DNA of 64,000 nt. Origin: Roseicyclus marinus. Its GTDB lineage: Bacteria; Pseudomonadota; Alphaproteobacteria; Rhodobacterales; Rhodobacteraceae. Both the position numbers and the translations under genes were made by a program. The DNA lies in contig NZ_AP027266.1 in assembly GCF_036322625.1 (NCBI RefSeq), positions 1,863,001 to 1,927,000 of the forward strand. Direction: 5' to 3'. Below, piece after piece: positions 1 through 9,700 of the stretch. Below the pieces are notes generated by a model, which ran no database searches, had not been told where the DNA came from, and saw only the letters and a list, made by a program, of their open reading frames with translations. The number at the start of each line of letters is the position of its first letter. The stretch's first letter is position 1.

Positions 1-1010
1 GCAAAGGTGCCGATATTGCCCAGCTGCGCCAGCGCCCCATTGGCCAGCGCCCGGTCGCCATCCCCGGCATTGAGCCATGGCACGGCGGCAAAACCGCCCC
101 CCGCCACCACGCCAGAGACCAGCATCGCCAGAACCGACAGCGGCGCGGCAAGGCCCGGCAGGATCATCGCCAGCGCGAAAATCCCCGCCATGGCGACAAA
201 TCCCCCCACGACCAGCGCACCGGGCGCGATCGCGCGCGCCAAGGCCCCCGCCACCAGCGATCCCGCGATCCCCACCACGGGCAGAACCGGCGACAGCCAT
301 GCCGCCCCCAAGGCCTCGGGCAGATAGGTGACCAGCGCGAGAAAGGCGAAGGCGTAGATCCCATGGCCCAGCGCCGGCGCGAACAGACGCGGGGCACGGT
401 AGATCGCGACATGATCGGCCAGACGCGGCAGCGCCCGCCGTTCCGCCGCGATGCCCCGGGGCAGCATCCGCCACAGAACCAGACCGATCAGCGCCGCCAG
501 CCCCGCATGCCAGCCGAAAACCGCCCCCGCCGCCTCGCCCACGACAAGGGCTGCCAGCGCGAAACCCACGCCGAAAAACGTGGCCCAGAGCCCCATCACC
601 AGCCCCCGGTCGCGCGGCGCGGAAATCGCGGCCATCAGCGTCGGGATCGCCACCACCAGCACCAGGTGCCCCGCCCCCTCGACGATGCGCAGGCCCATCA
701 GCACCGGAAAGGGCGGCAAAAACGCCTGCCCCAGCCCCGCTAGCGCCGACAGCGCCAGCGCGATCAGGATCGCACGGCGCGGCCCAAGGCTGGCCGTGAC
801 ACCCCCCGCCAGAACCCCGAACAGGATGCCGATCACCGCCACCGCCGACACCGCGAATGCCACCGGCCAACCGGGATAGGCGACGGCCAGTGGCCCCAGC
901 GTCAGCGAGACCTTGGCGAATTGCCCCGCCGCGATCAGCCCCGCGCCGTAAAGTGCGGCCACCAGCGCCCAGGGCGTGCGATGCTCAAGATGGGGGATGG
1001 GCCTGTCCAT
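1..1010 (-). CDS. MFS transporter, 3' end beyond window edge
   Basis: The frame starts at an ATG at 1010 (MDRPIPHLEHRTPWALVAAL) and runs without a stop to the left edge, about 336 residues. It is almost entirely hydrophobic helices joined by short basic loops. The loop after helix 2 reads GGVTASLGPRRAILIAL, the expected place of the MFS signature, and a second basic loop (APRDRG) follows helix 4. It is therefore a 12-helix major facilitator permease with perhaps two helices missing. The substrate cannot be told. It is divergent from the Hint-domain gene, with 172 bp between the two starts. Family-level call confident, function unknown. Confidence 0.85.
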   Translation of the reverse strand, partial: MDRPIPHLEHRTPWALVAALYGAGLIAAGQFAKVSLTLGPLAVAYPGWPVAFAVSAVAVIGILFGVLAGGVTASLGPRRAILIALALSALAGLGQAFLPPFPVLMGLRIVEGAGHLVLVVAIPTLMAAISAPRDRGLVMGLWATFFGVGFALAALVVGEAAGAVFGWHAGLAALIGLVLWRMLPRGIAAERRALPRLADHVAIYRAPRLFAPALGHGIYAFAFLALVTYLPEALGAAWLSPVLPVVGIAGSLVAGALARAIAPGALVVGGFVAMAGIFALAMILPGLAAPLSVLAMLVSGVVAGGGFAAVPWLNAGDGDRALANGALAQLGNIGTF

Positions 1011-1182
1011 GCGCCTGCTTGGCCGGGGATGGCTCCGGGGTCAAGCGGCACCGCACCCAGCGCAGCGGGGGCGCTCACGACACCGTGACGAACCGCCCGA
1101 AAAAGGCGCTTTTCCCTACCTTTACACAATCCGCCCTTCGGATATCCAACCCTCGTGTAATTGGTTAACGAGTGAGTCTCAC

Positions 1183-2052
1183 ATGACCCCGGCCCGCGAG
1201 ACCTATGCCTACCTAGCGGAACTGACAGGCAGTCCGGAAACCGGGTTCACCGTCGGAGCCTTCAACGGCCCCACCGGGGGCAGTTACCTCGAGGAATTCG
1301 ACACCGACGGGACGGCCAGTGTCGGTGAGCGGCTATATTATTCCGCCTTCAATTTCCCCGTCACGCTCGAAGGCTTTTCCGCTGCGGGCGACCCCGTCTT
1401 CAGGTTGTCGCGCAGATACTATCTTGTCTCCAACAGCCCCCTGACCGACGGCGCGAATATCGGCTTCACCACCACGGGCACCTATGCCTTCTGCTTCGCC
1501 CCCGGCACCGGCATCGCCACGCCTGCGGGCGAGGTGGCGGTCGAGCGGCTTTCCATCGGTGATCCCATCCTCACCGCCGATGGCCGCAGCGTCCCCGTGC
1601 GCTGGATCGGGCGGCAGACGCTCTCCAAACTCTTCGCCGGTGACCGCGCGCGGCCTGTCCTGATCCGGGCAGGCGCGCTGGGGCAGGGCCTGCCCCACCG
1701 CGACCTCACCGTGACCGCCGATCACGGCATGATCCTCGATGGCCTCGTCATCAACGCGGGCGCCCTCGTGAACGGCACGACAATCACCCGCCTCGCCCTT
1801 TCCGTCCTGCCCGCCAGCGTGACCAATTACCATGTCGAGACCGAAGCCCACGACGTGATCCTCGCCCATGGCGCGCCGACCGAAACCTTCATCTCCTATG
1901 CAGGCCGCGCCGCCTTCGACAATCACGCCGAATACCTCGCGCTCTACGGCGCGGATCGCGGCATGGCCGAACTCCCCCTGCCCCGCATCACCTGCGCGCG
2001 CCAAATCCCCACGGCCCTCCGCATCCGCCTGGGGCCACCCCACGCTGCCTGA
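1183..2052 (+). CDS. Hint-domain (Hedgehog/intein-type) protein
   Basis: A protein of 289 residues from ATG 1183; the frame is open further upstream, but that stretch is the leader shared with the divergent MFS gene. The first ~100 residues form a small region without a recognisable domain. From about residue 101 there is a Hint module that begins CFAPGTGIATPAGEVAVERL, with the cysteine in the block A position, then GDPILTADGRSVPVRWIGRQ, and a later TADHGMILDGLVINAGALV block. Stand-alone Hint_2 proteins are numerous in Rhodobacterales, often secreted or attached to calcium-binding repeats, and their role is poorly known. No signal peptide is obvious. Splicing or cleavage is inferred from the fold only. 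A strong terminator follows. Confidence 0.8.
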   Translation: MTPARETYAYLAELTGSPETGFTVGAFNGPTGGSYLEEFDTDGTASVGERLYYSAFNFPVTLEGFSAAGDPVFRLSRRYYLVSNSPLTDGANIGFTTTGTYAFCFAPGTGIATPAGEVAVERLSIGDPILTADGRSVPVRWIGRQTLSKLFAGDRARPVLIRAGALGQGLPHRDLTVTADHGMILDGLVINAGALVNGTTITRLALSVLPASVTNYHVETEAHDVILAHGAPTETFISYAGRAAFDNHAEYLALYGADRGMAELPLPRITCARQIPTALRIRLGPPHAA

Positions 2053-2067
2053 GCCCCCCAAACGCAG

Positions 2068-2097
2068 AAGGGCGGCCCGACCCGGACCGCCCTTTTT
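2068..2097 (+). terminator. Rho-independent terminator after Hint gene
   Basis: An 8-bp perfect stem (AAGGGCGG / CCGCCCTT) with an 11-nt loop, followed by a T run. It sits 16 bp after the Hint-gene stop and 20 bp before the stop of the convergent lpdA, so it can serve both. Confidence 0.8.
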
Positions 2098-2116
2098 CCA
2101 TGCGTGGCGCAGATCC

Positions 2117-3508
2117 TCAGATGTGGATCGCCCGCCCATAGGCGTCGAGCACGCTCTCGTGCATCATCTCCGACAGCGTCGGATGCGGGAATACCGTTTC
2201 CATCAGATCGGCCTCGGTCGTCTCCAGCTTCTGACCCACCACGTAACCCTGGATCAGCTCGGTCACTTCCGCGCCCACCATATGCGCACCCAGCAATTCG
2301 CCCGTCTTGGCGTCGAAGACCGTCTTGATCATCCCCTCGGGCTCGCCCAGCGCAATCGCCTTGCCGTTCCCGATGAAGGGGAAGCGGCCAACCTTGACCT
2401 CGTATCCCCGTTCCTTGGCCTTGGCCTCCGTCAGGCCCACGCTCGCCACCTGCGGATGGCAATAGGTGCAGCCCGCGATCTGCTCGGGCTTCACCGGATG
2501 CGGATGGCCGCCCGCGATCAGCTCGGCCACCATCACGCCCTCATGGCTCGCCTTGTGCGCCAACCACGGCCCGTTGGTCGCATCGCCAATGACGTAAAGC
2601 CCCTCGACACCCGACCGGCAATACTCATCCGTCACCACGAAACTGCGGTCGATCTTGGCGCCCAGCGCCTCCAGCCCCAGACCTTCGGTATTGGCCACGA
2701 TCCCCACGGCGGAAATCACCGTGTCGAACTCATGGGTCTCGACCTTGCCGCCCACCTCGATATGGGCCGTGACCTTGTCGGCCGCGCGGTCGAGCTTCTT
2801 GACCATGGCCTTGGCCATGATCTTCATCCCCTGCTTCTTGAAGGATTTCTCGGCAAAGGCGGAAATCTCGGCATCCTCGACGGGCAAGATGCGGTCCAGC
2901 ACCTCGACCACGGTCGTATCGGCCCCCAGCGTGTTGTAGAAACTCGCGAATTCGATCCCGATCGCGCCCGAGCCGATCACCAGCAGTTTCTTGGGCATAT
3001 GCGGCGGCACCAGCGCATGCTTGTAGGTCCAGACGCGCTTGCCATCGGCCTCCAGCCCCGGCAATTCGCGCGCCCGCGCCCCGGTGGCCAGGATGATGTT
3101 CTTGGCCTCCAGCACTTCGGTGCCCTTGTCGGTCTTGACCTCGACCTTGCCCTTGGCGGGCAGGGTCGCGGCCCCCATGAAGACGGTGACCTTGTTCTTC
3201 TTCATCAGGTGGCCGACGCCGGAATTGAGCTGCTTGGCCACCCCGCGCGAGCGTTTGACCACCGCATCCAGATCATAGGAGATATTGTCGGCCTTCAGCC
3301 CGAATTCCTTGGCCCGGTGCATCAGGTGATACACTTCCGAGGACCGCAGCATCGCCTTGGTGGGGATACAGCCCCAGTTGAGGCAAATGCCCCCCATGTG
3401 CTCGCGTTCCACGATGGCCACTTTCAGGCCCAGCTGGCTGGCGCGGATGGCGGCGACATAGCCGCCCGGCCCCGCGCCGATCACGATCACGTCGAATGTC
3501 TGTGCCAC
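2117..3508 (-). CDS. lpdA: dihydrolipoyl dehydrogenase (E3)
   Basis: 463 residues, the normal length for the family. This FAD flavoprotein reoxidises the dihydrolipoyl groups of 2-oxoacid dehydrogenase complexes and the glycine cleavage system with NAD+. FAD-binding GAGPGG is at residues 11-16, and the redox-active pair Cys42/Cys47 lies in GICLNWGCIP. A second dinucleotide motif GSGAIG is near residue 180. The C-terminal HPTLSE carries the catalytic His442/Glu447 dyad. No E1 or E2 gene is in the window, so which complex it serves is open. The leader contains an AT-rich palindrome 25-45 bp upstream of the start that may be an operator. Confidence 0.97.
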   Translation of the reverse strand: MAQTFDVIVIGAGPGGYVAAIRASQLGLKVAIVEREHMGGICLNWGCIPTKAMLRSSEVYHLMHRAKEFGLKADNISYDLDAVVKRSRGVAKQLNSGVGHLMKKNKVTVFMGAATLPAKGKVEVKTDKGTEVLEAKNIILATGARARELPGLEADGKRVWTYKHALVPPHMPKKLLVIGSGAIGIEFASFYNTLGADTTVVEVLDRILPVEDAEISAFAEKSFKKQGMKIMAKAMVKKLDRAADKVTAHIEVGGKVETHEFDTVISAVGIVANTEGLGLEALGAKIDRSFVVTDEYCRSGVEGLYVIGDATNGPWLAHKASHEGVMVAELIAGGHPHPVKPEQIAGCTYCHPQVASVGLTEAKAKERGYEVKVGRFPFIGNGKAIALGEPEGMIKTVFDAKTGELLGAHMVGAEVTELIQGYVVGQKLETTEADLMETVFPHPTLSEMMHESVLDAYGRAIHI

Positions 3509-3532
3509 GGGTCGATCTCCTCCCGGAATTCC

Positions 3533-3554
3533 ATTTGTTCAACGTTAAACAAAT
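3533..3554. promoter_or_regulatory. lpdA: AT-rich palindrome upstream of lpdA (candidate operator)
   Basis: Arms ATTTGTT (3533-3539) and AACAAAT (3548-3554) are exact reverse complements around a central CAACGTTA. The site lies 25-46 bp upstream of the lpdA start and is strikingly AT-rich against its surroundings. Position and symmetry suggest a repressor or activator site. The cognate regulator is unknown. Confidence 0.4.
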
Positions 3555-3627
3555 TCCGGCGCTTCGGGCAATCGCCGCCCTGTCGCAGGCAGGTTTGCAT
3601 CCCGTGCAAGGCTCGGCACGACAAAGG

Positions 3628-3677
3628 GCCCGAAAAACCCGGGTTTTTCGGGCGGGAAAACCCGGGTTTTCCCGCCC
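3628..3677. terminator. two back-to-back perfect palindromes (double hairpin)
   Basis: Two long perfect palindromes overlap by a few bases: 3628-3653, centred on AAAAACCCGGGTTTTT, and 3650-3677, centred on AAAACCCGGGTTTT. They end 3 bp before the DUF924 stop (3681) on its downstream side. Each hairpin carries its own T run in both directions, so the pair looks like a reinforced bidirectional terminator isolating the MFS/DUF924 operon from lpdA. Confidence 0.6.
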
Positions 3678-3680
3678 AGC

Positions 3681-4280
3681 TCAGGCGCCCTCCAGCTCCC
3701 GCACGATGGCCCCGTAGCCGCCGTCCGCCAGAAACGCCTCCTCCTCCGGGCGCGACACCCGGCCCAGCGCGGCGTTGCGATAGGGAAAGCGCCCATAGCG
3801 GCGGATCACCTCGCGATGCGCGCGCGCATGCAGCAGGTTGCCCCCCTCCTCCATCCGCGCCTTGAACAGGCGCACGCTCCGGTCCTGATGCGTCAATTGC
3901 TCGGAATGCATGAAGGGCAGGTAGAAGAATTGCCGCAGCGGCGGAAGGATCCGCAGGTCCCATCCCTGCCCCAGCGCCATATCCGCCATCCTGAGCGCCC
4001 GCCCATCGGTGGCAAAGGCGCGCGGGCTTTGCCGGAACATGTTGCGCGGGAATTGATCGAGCAAGATGAGCAGCGCCAGCGCCCCCCTCGGCCCCGCCGC
4101 CCAGCCGTCACAGGCCCCTTCGGCGGCAGCGTCCCACAGCGCCCCGAACCGGTCGCGGATGGTGCGGTCGAACCCGTCGTCCTGCTTGTACCACATCTCC
4201 GGCCCCGCCTCCTCCCAGAAGGTCAGGACCTCGCCCGCGCGGTTCGGTGTCGTCTTGAGCATCGCGCCCCCAATCGTCAC
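3681..4280 (-). CDS. DUF924 family protein
   Basis: 199 residues from a GTG at 4280 that overlaps the upstream MFS stop (GTGA). An ATG six codons further in, at 4262, is the alternative start and gives MLKTTPNRAGEVLTFW. The protein has the DUF924 pattern: an N-terminal FWEEAGPEMWYKQDDGFD block, a central LLILLDQFPRNMFR block and a C-terminal stretch rich in charged helices. DUF924 proteins are soluble, all-helical and TPR-like with no agreed function. Overlap with the MFS gene implies one transcript and translational coupling. Family call firm, function unknown. Confidence 0.88.
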   Translation of the reverse strand: MTIGGAMLKTTPNRAGEVLTFWEEAGPEMWYKQDDGFDRTIRDRFGALWDAAAEGACDGWAAGPRGALALLILLDQFPRNMFRQSPRAFATDGRALRMADMALGQGWDLRILPPLRQFFYLPFMHSEQLTHQDRSVRLFKARMEEGGNLLHARAHREVIRRYGRFPYRNAALGRVSRPEEEAFLADGGYGAIVRELEGA

Positions 4281-5590
4281 GGGCGCGGGGCCAGGGGCTC
4301 CTCGTCCGCATCTTGCTGCTGTTCCTCGGCCATGGTCTCGGCCGCCTCCACATACAACTCCTGCGCGGCCTCCACCGCAACAGGCGATGCCGCACCGGGC
4401 AACAGGTTCGCATAGGGCACGGCGTCATAGCTGTCTTCCTCGGCGGCATAGGCCGACGGGCGCTGCGTCATCCGCCACAGACCGTAAAGCGATGTCGCAA
4501 ACAGGATCGCGGCCAGAACCAGCCAAAAGCCCTGCGGCCCGATCTGCCCCATCACCAGACCCACGACCGGCGGCCCGGCAATGGCACCCAGACCATTGAC
4601 GAACAACAAACCGCCCGAGGCGGCGGGCATCTCCTGCGGCTCTAGGTAGTCGTTCGTATAGGCGATGAGCAGCGCGTAAAGCGGCTGCGACAGCCCCCCC
4701 GACAACACCCCCACCGCGATCAGCACCGGGTAGATATGCCCAAAGAACAACCCCACGAGACAGACCACACCTGCCAGCGCCGCCGAGCCCACGATCAGCA
4801 CCCGCCGGTCCATCCGGTCCGACAGCCAGCCGATCGGATATTGCAAGATGATCCCGCCGATGAAGATGGTCGAGGCAAAGGCCGCGAGCTGCTGCAGGCT
4901 CAGGCCGGCCTCCGTGGCATAGACCGCCGCCATCCCGAACTGCCCCGCATAGACCCCGCCCATCAGGCACATCCCCACCACCCCAAAGGGGGATGATCGG
5001 TAAAGCTGGCGCAGGCTCATGGGCCGCGTCGTGTCAAAGGCTGGGGCGGGCTGCACCGACAACAGGATCGGCGCGAAACTCAGCGACACTAGGATCGAGG
5101 GGATGACGAACAACAGCCACCCGCTCGGATCCCCCGCCGACAAGATCGCCTGCCCCGCCACCAGCCCCACCATCTGGCACAGAACATAGGCCGACAGCGA
5201 TTGCCCCCGCGTCTCGTTGGTCGAGGCATCGTTGAGCCAGCTTTCGGCGGTCACATAGACCCCCGACAGGCTGAACCCCAGGACCACGCGCAACACCATC
5301 CAGGCATAGGGATCGGTCAGAACCGGATAGGAAATCAGCGTCGCCGAAATGAGCGAGCCCAGCGCCGCAAAGACCCGCACATGCCCCACCTTGGCGATAA
5401 AGACCGGCGCGAATCGCGATCCGCCCAGGAATCCCACGAAATAGGCCGAGGCGATGAGCGAGATCTGAAAGGTCGAAAACCCCTCGATCGCGCCGCGCAC
5501 CCCCATCATCGAGCCCTGCACGCCATTGCCGATCTGCAACAGGAACATGCCCAAAAGCAGCGGCCAGGAGCTGCGGATAACGTGGATCAT
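4277..5590 (-). CDS. MFS transporter (YcaD/CsbX-like)
   Basis: 437 residues with about 12 predicted membrane helices. The N-terminal half resembles the YcaD group: IRSSWPLLLGMFLLQIGNGVQGS, then RVVLGFSLSGVYVTAESWLND. The second-half loop YPIGWLSDRMDRR is a good copy of the MFS loop signature. After the last helix there is an acidic, alanine-rich tail of about 55 residues (EEDSYDAVPYAN to EEQQQDADEEPLAPRP) that is probably cytoplasmic and disordered. The gene is the first of a two-gene unit with the DUF924 gene. Substrate unknown. Confidence 0.9.
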   Translation of the reverse strand: MIHVIRSSWPLLLGMFLLQIGNGVQGSMMGVRGAIEGFSTFQISLIASAYFVGFLGGSRFAPVFIAKVGHVRVFAALGSLISATLISYPVLTDPYAWMVLRVVLGFSLSGVYVTAESWLNDASTNETRGQSLSAYVLCQMVGLVAGQAILSAGDPSGWLLFVIPSILVSLSFAPILLSVQPAPAFDTTRPMSLRQLYRSSPFGVVGMCLMGGVYAGQFGMAAVYATEAGLSLQQLAAFASTIFIGGIILQYPIGWLSDRMDRRVLIVGSAALAGVVCLVGLFFGHIYPVLIAVGVLSGGLSQPLYALLIAYTNDYLEPQEMPAASGGLLFVNGLGAIAGPPVVGLVMGQIGPQGFWLVLAAILFATSLYGLWRMTQRPSAYAAEEDSYDAVPYANLLPGAASPVAVEAAQELYVEAAETMAEEQQQDADEEPLAPRP

Positions 5591-5651
5591 GTCGTCTGGC
5601 CTTTCGCTTGTCTGGCCCGATCACGATCAGGCGGGGGCCCCCCCCGGTCTG

Positions 5652-6707
5652 TCACGCCTGCGACGGAATAAGCAAGGACGCGTCACCATAGGAAAAGAAC
5701 CGGTAGTTTTCCGCAACCGCATGGGCATAGATCTCGCGGATGCGCTCCGCCCCCATCAGGGCGGAAACCAGCATCATCAGCGTCGATTTGGGCAGGTGGA
5801 AATTGGTCATCAACCCATCCGTCACCCGGAACCTGTAGCCGGGATAAATGAAGATGTCGGTTTCCCCCTCATAGGCGCGCATCGTGCCATCCTCATCCGC
5901 CGCGCTCTCGATCAGGCGCAGCGCCGTGGTGCCCACCGGAATGATCCGCCCCCCCGCAGCCCTCGTCGCGTTGATCTCTTCGGCCGCCTGCACGCGCACC
6001 TCGCCCCATTCGGCATGCATCTTGTGGGTGGTCACATCCTCGACCGTCACGGGCAGGAATGTCCCCGCCCCCACATGCAGCGTGACAAAGGTGAACTGGA
6101 CCCCCGCCGCCCCCAGCGCCGCGATCAGCGCCTCGTCGAAATGCAGCGATGCCGTGGGGGCCGCCACCGCGCCCGCGCGCTTGGCCCAGATCGTCTGGTA
6201 ATCCTCCCGGTCGCGCTCGTCGGGCGCGCGCTTGCCCGCGATATAGGGCGGCAGCGGCATCGCACCCGATGCGTTCAGCGCCGCGTCGAAATCCTCGCCC
6301 ATCAGGTTGAACCGCAACCGCAATCCCCCCTCCAGCGCCGCAACCTCCGCCGACAGCGCGTCGGAAAAGACGATGGTCTCGCCCAAGGCCAACTTGCGCA
6401 TCGGCTTGGCCAGCGCCGACCATGTGCCATCGGCCTGCGGCTCCATCAGCGTGACCTCGATCCTGGCCGTCACCGCCCCCTGCGCGCTCTGGCGCGTCCT
6501 GTGGCCGGTCAGCCGCGCGGGGATCACGCGGGTATCGTTCAGGATCAACCGGTCGCCGGGGCGCAGGATATTAGGCAGGTCGAACACATGCCGGTCCTGC
6601 GTCATCGCGCCTTCCGCCAACAGCAGCCGGGCCGAAGACCTCGGCCGCGCAGGCCGGGTCGCGATCAGCCGCTCGGGCAGATCGAAATCGAAATCATCAA
6701 GCTTCAT
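5652..6707 (-). CDS. queA: tRNA preQ1(34) S-adenosylmethionine ribosyltransferase-isomerase QueA
   Basis: 351 residues, standard length. QueA transfers the ribosyl part of SAM onto preQ1 at tRNA wobble position 34 to form epoxyqueuosine. Family blocks are plain: [20 protein letters not shown] at the start, [14 protein letters not shown], and near the end [18 protein letters not shown]. The start codon directly follows the stop of the upstream AsmA-like gene (TGA then ATG with no gap), so the two are co-transcribed. No other queuosine gene is in the window. Confidence 0.97.
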   Translation of the reverse strand: MKLDDFDFDLPERLIATRPARPRSSARLLLAEGAMTQDRHVFDLPNILRPGDRLILNDTRVIPARLTGHRTRQSAQGAVTARIEVTLMEPQADGTWSALAKPMRKLALGETIVFSDALSAEVAALEGGLRLRFNLMGEDFDAALNASGAMPLPPYIAGKRAPDERDREDYQTIWAKRAGAVAAPTASLHFDEALIAALGAAGVQFTFVTLHVGAGTFLPVTVEDVTTHKMHAEWGEVRVQAAEEINATRAAGGRIIPVGTTALRLIESAADEDGTMRAYEGETDIFIYPGYRFRVTDGLMTNFHLPKSTLMMLVSALMGAERIREIYAHAVAENYRFFSYGDASLLIPSQA

Positions 6708-9700
6708 TCAATTCCCACTCAAATCGGGCGGCGGGCTGCGAAAGATGTCGCGGAACACGCCGGGCGTCAGAATCGACAACGGGTTGACGAAGACCTGCGG
6801 GTTTTCCGCCTGCCCCGTCAACCGGTAGGAAAACCCGAACAGCCCCTCGCGCCTCGGGGCGAAAATGGCCCCGATCAATCCGTTGACCACGTAAAGCGGC
6901 GATACGACGCCCTGCATCTCCAGGCTGCGCCGCGCCAGGTCATAGGTCCCGTCCATCGACAGGCCCAGCGACGGGCCGACCGCCGTGCCCTGGCTCAGGA
7001 TCACCTGCGCAGGCGTCAGCCGGAACCGCGCATCGACCTCGCCGAGGTTGATCCCCTCCCCGCTCAATTGCTCGAGCAACCCCACGACCGAGATCAGGTT
7101 CAACAGCTCCGCCATCACCGGCGCATTGCGCAGGCGCGGGCTCGCGATCGACAGGGTCCCGTCATAGGTGCCCGTCGCCCCCGTCGCCTGCAACACCAGC
7201 TCCATCGCCCCGCCATGGGCGCTGCGAAATACCTCCGCCGCGCGCAGCACCGCGCCGCCATCCTCGGCCCGGATGCGCACGGCAGGCCCCGTTTCCGTCG
7301 CCACCAGCGTGCCCGTGATGGGGGCCTGCCCGTTCACCTGGCCCGCGAATTGCCCCGACAAACCGCCCTCGCTCGTCAGATCGGCCGACACGCCCGTCAG
7401 GGCGATCCCCGCGCTCACCTGCAACCGGTCCAGCCGCGCCGTGATCGGCCCGCCGCCAGACCCCGGTGCCGCCCCGCCGCCTTGCGGCGCGCCGCGCAGG
7501 TCCATCCGCCCCCCGTCGACCCGGATCGCGACAGGCCGCCCCGCCCCCTGTCCGATCACGGCCCCCGTCACGTCGACCCAATCGCCCAAGGCGAACCTTT
7601 GCGCCTCCAGCCTGTCGAACCCGCCGCCCTCCGCCAGAACCACGCGCCCCGACAGGTCCAGCCCCGCCCCCTGCAGCACCAGCCGCGTCACCGCCGGATC
7701 ATCCCCCAGCCGCAGCTCCGCCTCCAACACACCCCGCGCGCCCGGCTCCAGCCGCCAGCCAAGGGGCGGCAGCGCCAATCCCATCCCCTCCAGATCGGAT
7801 GTCACCCGCAGAACCGGGGCCGCGCCATCGGGCAGGCTCAGGTCGATCCCGGCCTCCGCCTCGCCGCGCAGCATCCATTCGGGCAGATCAAGACCCAGCG
7901 CCGCCAGCCGCGCCCGCGACAGCATCGCGCGCGCCTCGACCCGGCTCACGGCCTCCGCCCCCGGCCCGAGCGCGCGCGTCCAACGCCCATTGAGCGGCAC
8001 ACCGTCGAATTCCGCCGCGCCCGACACCACGATCCCCTCCGGGTCGACCGTCACCGCCAGCCGCTCCGCGCTCAACCGCCGCCCCGGCACCAATCCGTCC
8101 GAGACCAGACCGCCCACCTCCGCACGGACCGCAAAGCGCGTGTCGCCCAAGCCCTCTTGCCGCATCAGCCGCGTCTCGATCCGCGCCTCGGCCACCACGC
8201 CGCCTGTCCCGATCCGCTCGGGCGTCATCGTGCCGTTCTGGAACAGCCGGACCGGCGGGCGCGTCAGGATCGACAGCAGGTCCTGCAACTCGCCCGCCAG
8301 CGACAGGTCGAACACCGCCTCCGCCCCGCGCTGGCGCGTATCGGCGATGTGCATCCGCGACCCGTCCAGCGCCACCGCCAGACCGCCCTCGCGCCACATC
8401 TGCCCCTCGTCCAGCCGCAAGACGAACTCCGCCCCCCTCAGCCGCAGATATCCCGCGCCCCCCTCTATGGGTGGCATCTCGGGCAGGGCCAGCAACCGCA
8501 CGCCCTCGAAATCAAGGCTCATCTCGTAATCGGGCATGGCACCGGGCCGCGCGCGCAGCGCGACATCGACGCCGCTCACCTGCCCATCCAACAGCCGCTC
8601 CTCGATCCAGCCCCGCGTGCGCCCGGCCAGCGCCTCGGGCCAATAGGGCAGGATCTCGCGCACACCGCCCCCCGGCAGATGCGCATCGAGTGCCACCTCC
8701 ACACCGCCCTCGACCGCCAGAACCTCGCCCCGCGCCGACAGGCGCAGATCCCCATCCTCGATCACCGCCTGCCCGATCTCCACGCGCAGCGCAGGTGCCA
8801 GCGCCAGCCGCAGATCGACCATGGCCCGGTCCAGCGCCAATCCCTGCGGGTAAAGCTCGGGCAGCGCCGCGCGAATGTCGCGCAGGCGGAACTGCGCTGT
8901 GTAGCTTGTCCCGTCGGGGGCCGCATCGGCCTGCCCCTCCGCCTCGAGGCTCAGACCGGGCGCCTCCAGCGACAGGCTGTCGAACCAGACCCGCCGGGTC
9001 GCCGCCTCGTAGCGGATCGTGCTCGCCATCCGGTCAAAGGGCAGCGGCAGCGCCCCATCCGCCGGGCGCACCTGCCCCGGCCCGATCTCCAGCTGCGCCC
9101 GCAGATCGCCAAGGCTCCCGTCATCGCCCAGAACCCCGCCGATCTGCCCCGAGATCGGCGCGCGCATCAGGTCAAGCCAGGCCAGCGCCGGCCCCACCGT
9201 CGCCACATCCCGTGCCGCCAGATTGTCAAAGACGATGGCGACATCCGTCTGGCCGGATGCGCTGATCCGCGACAGGGCGATGTCGAGCGTCGCATCCCGG
9301 CTCCCCTCCAGCGCGCCGCCCAGCGTCACGGTCAGCCCCGCCTCCGTCCGGTCAAGCTGCATCCGCGCCTCGCGCACCCGCAGGATCTGGCCCGTCATCG
9401 CATCGGCCATGTCCAGCGTCAGACCCGTCGCCTTGACCCCTTCCAGATCGGCAAAGACGGGGCTTGCAAACATCCGGTCCAGCCGCGCCAGCGTCTCGGA
9501 CAGCGCGATGGCCTCCGCCCCCTCGCCCGCCATCAGCGCCAGATCGATCCGCCCCTCCGCATCCCGGCTCAGCCGCAGCCCCGCATCCGACAGGCTCACC
9601 CCCACCGGATGCAGCCGCCCCCGAACCAGCGCCGCCGTCGACAAGGTGGCCGTGACCTCGGGAAAGGCCGCGCGCAGCGCGCCGTCGCGGTCCCTGTCGG

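Noticed and set aside
1868-3865. A 665-codon + strand frame opposite lpdA
   Set aside because: Antisense to a fully canonical lpdA; His/Arg/Leu-rich low-information sequence.
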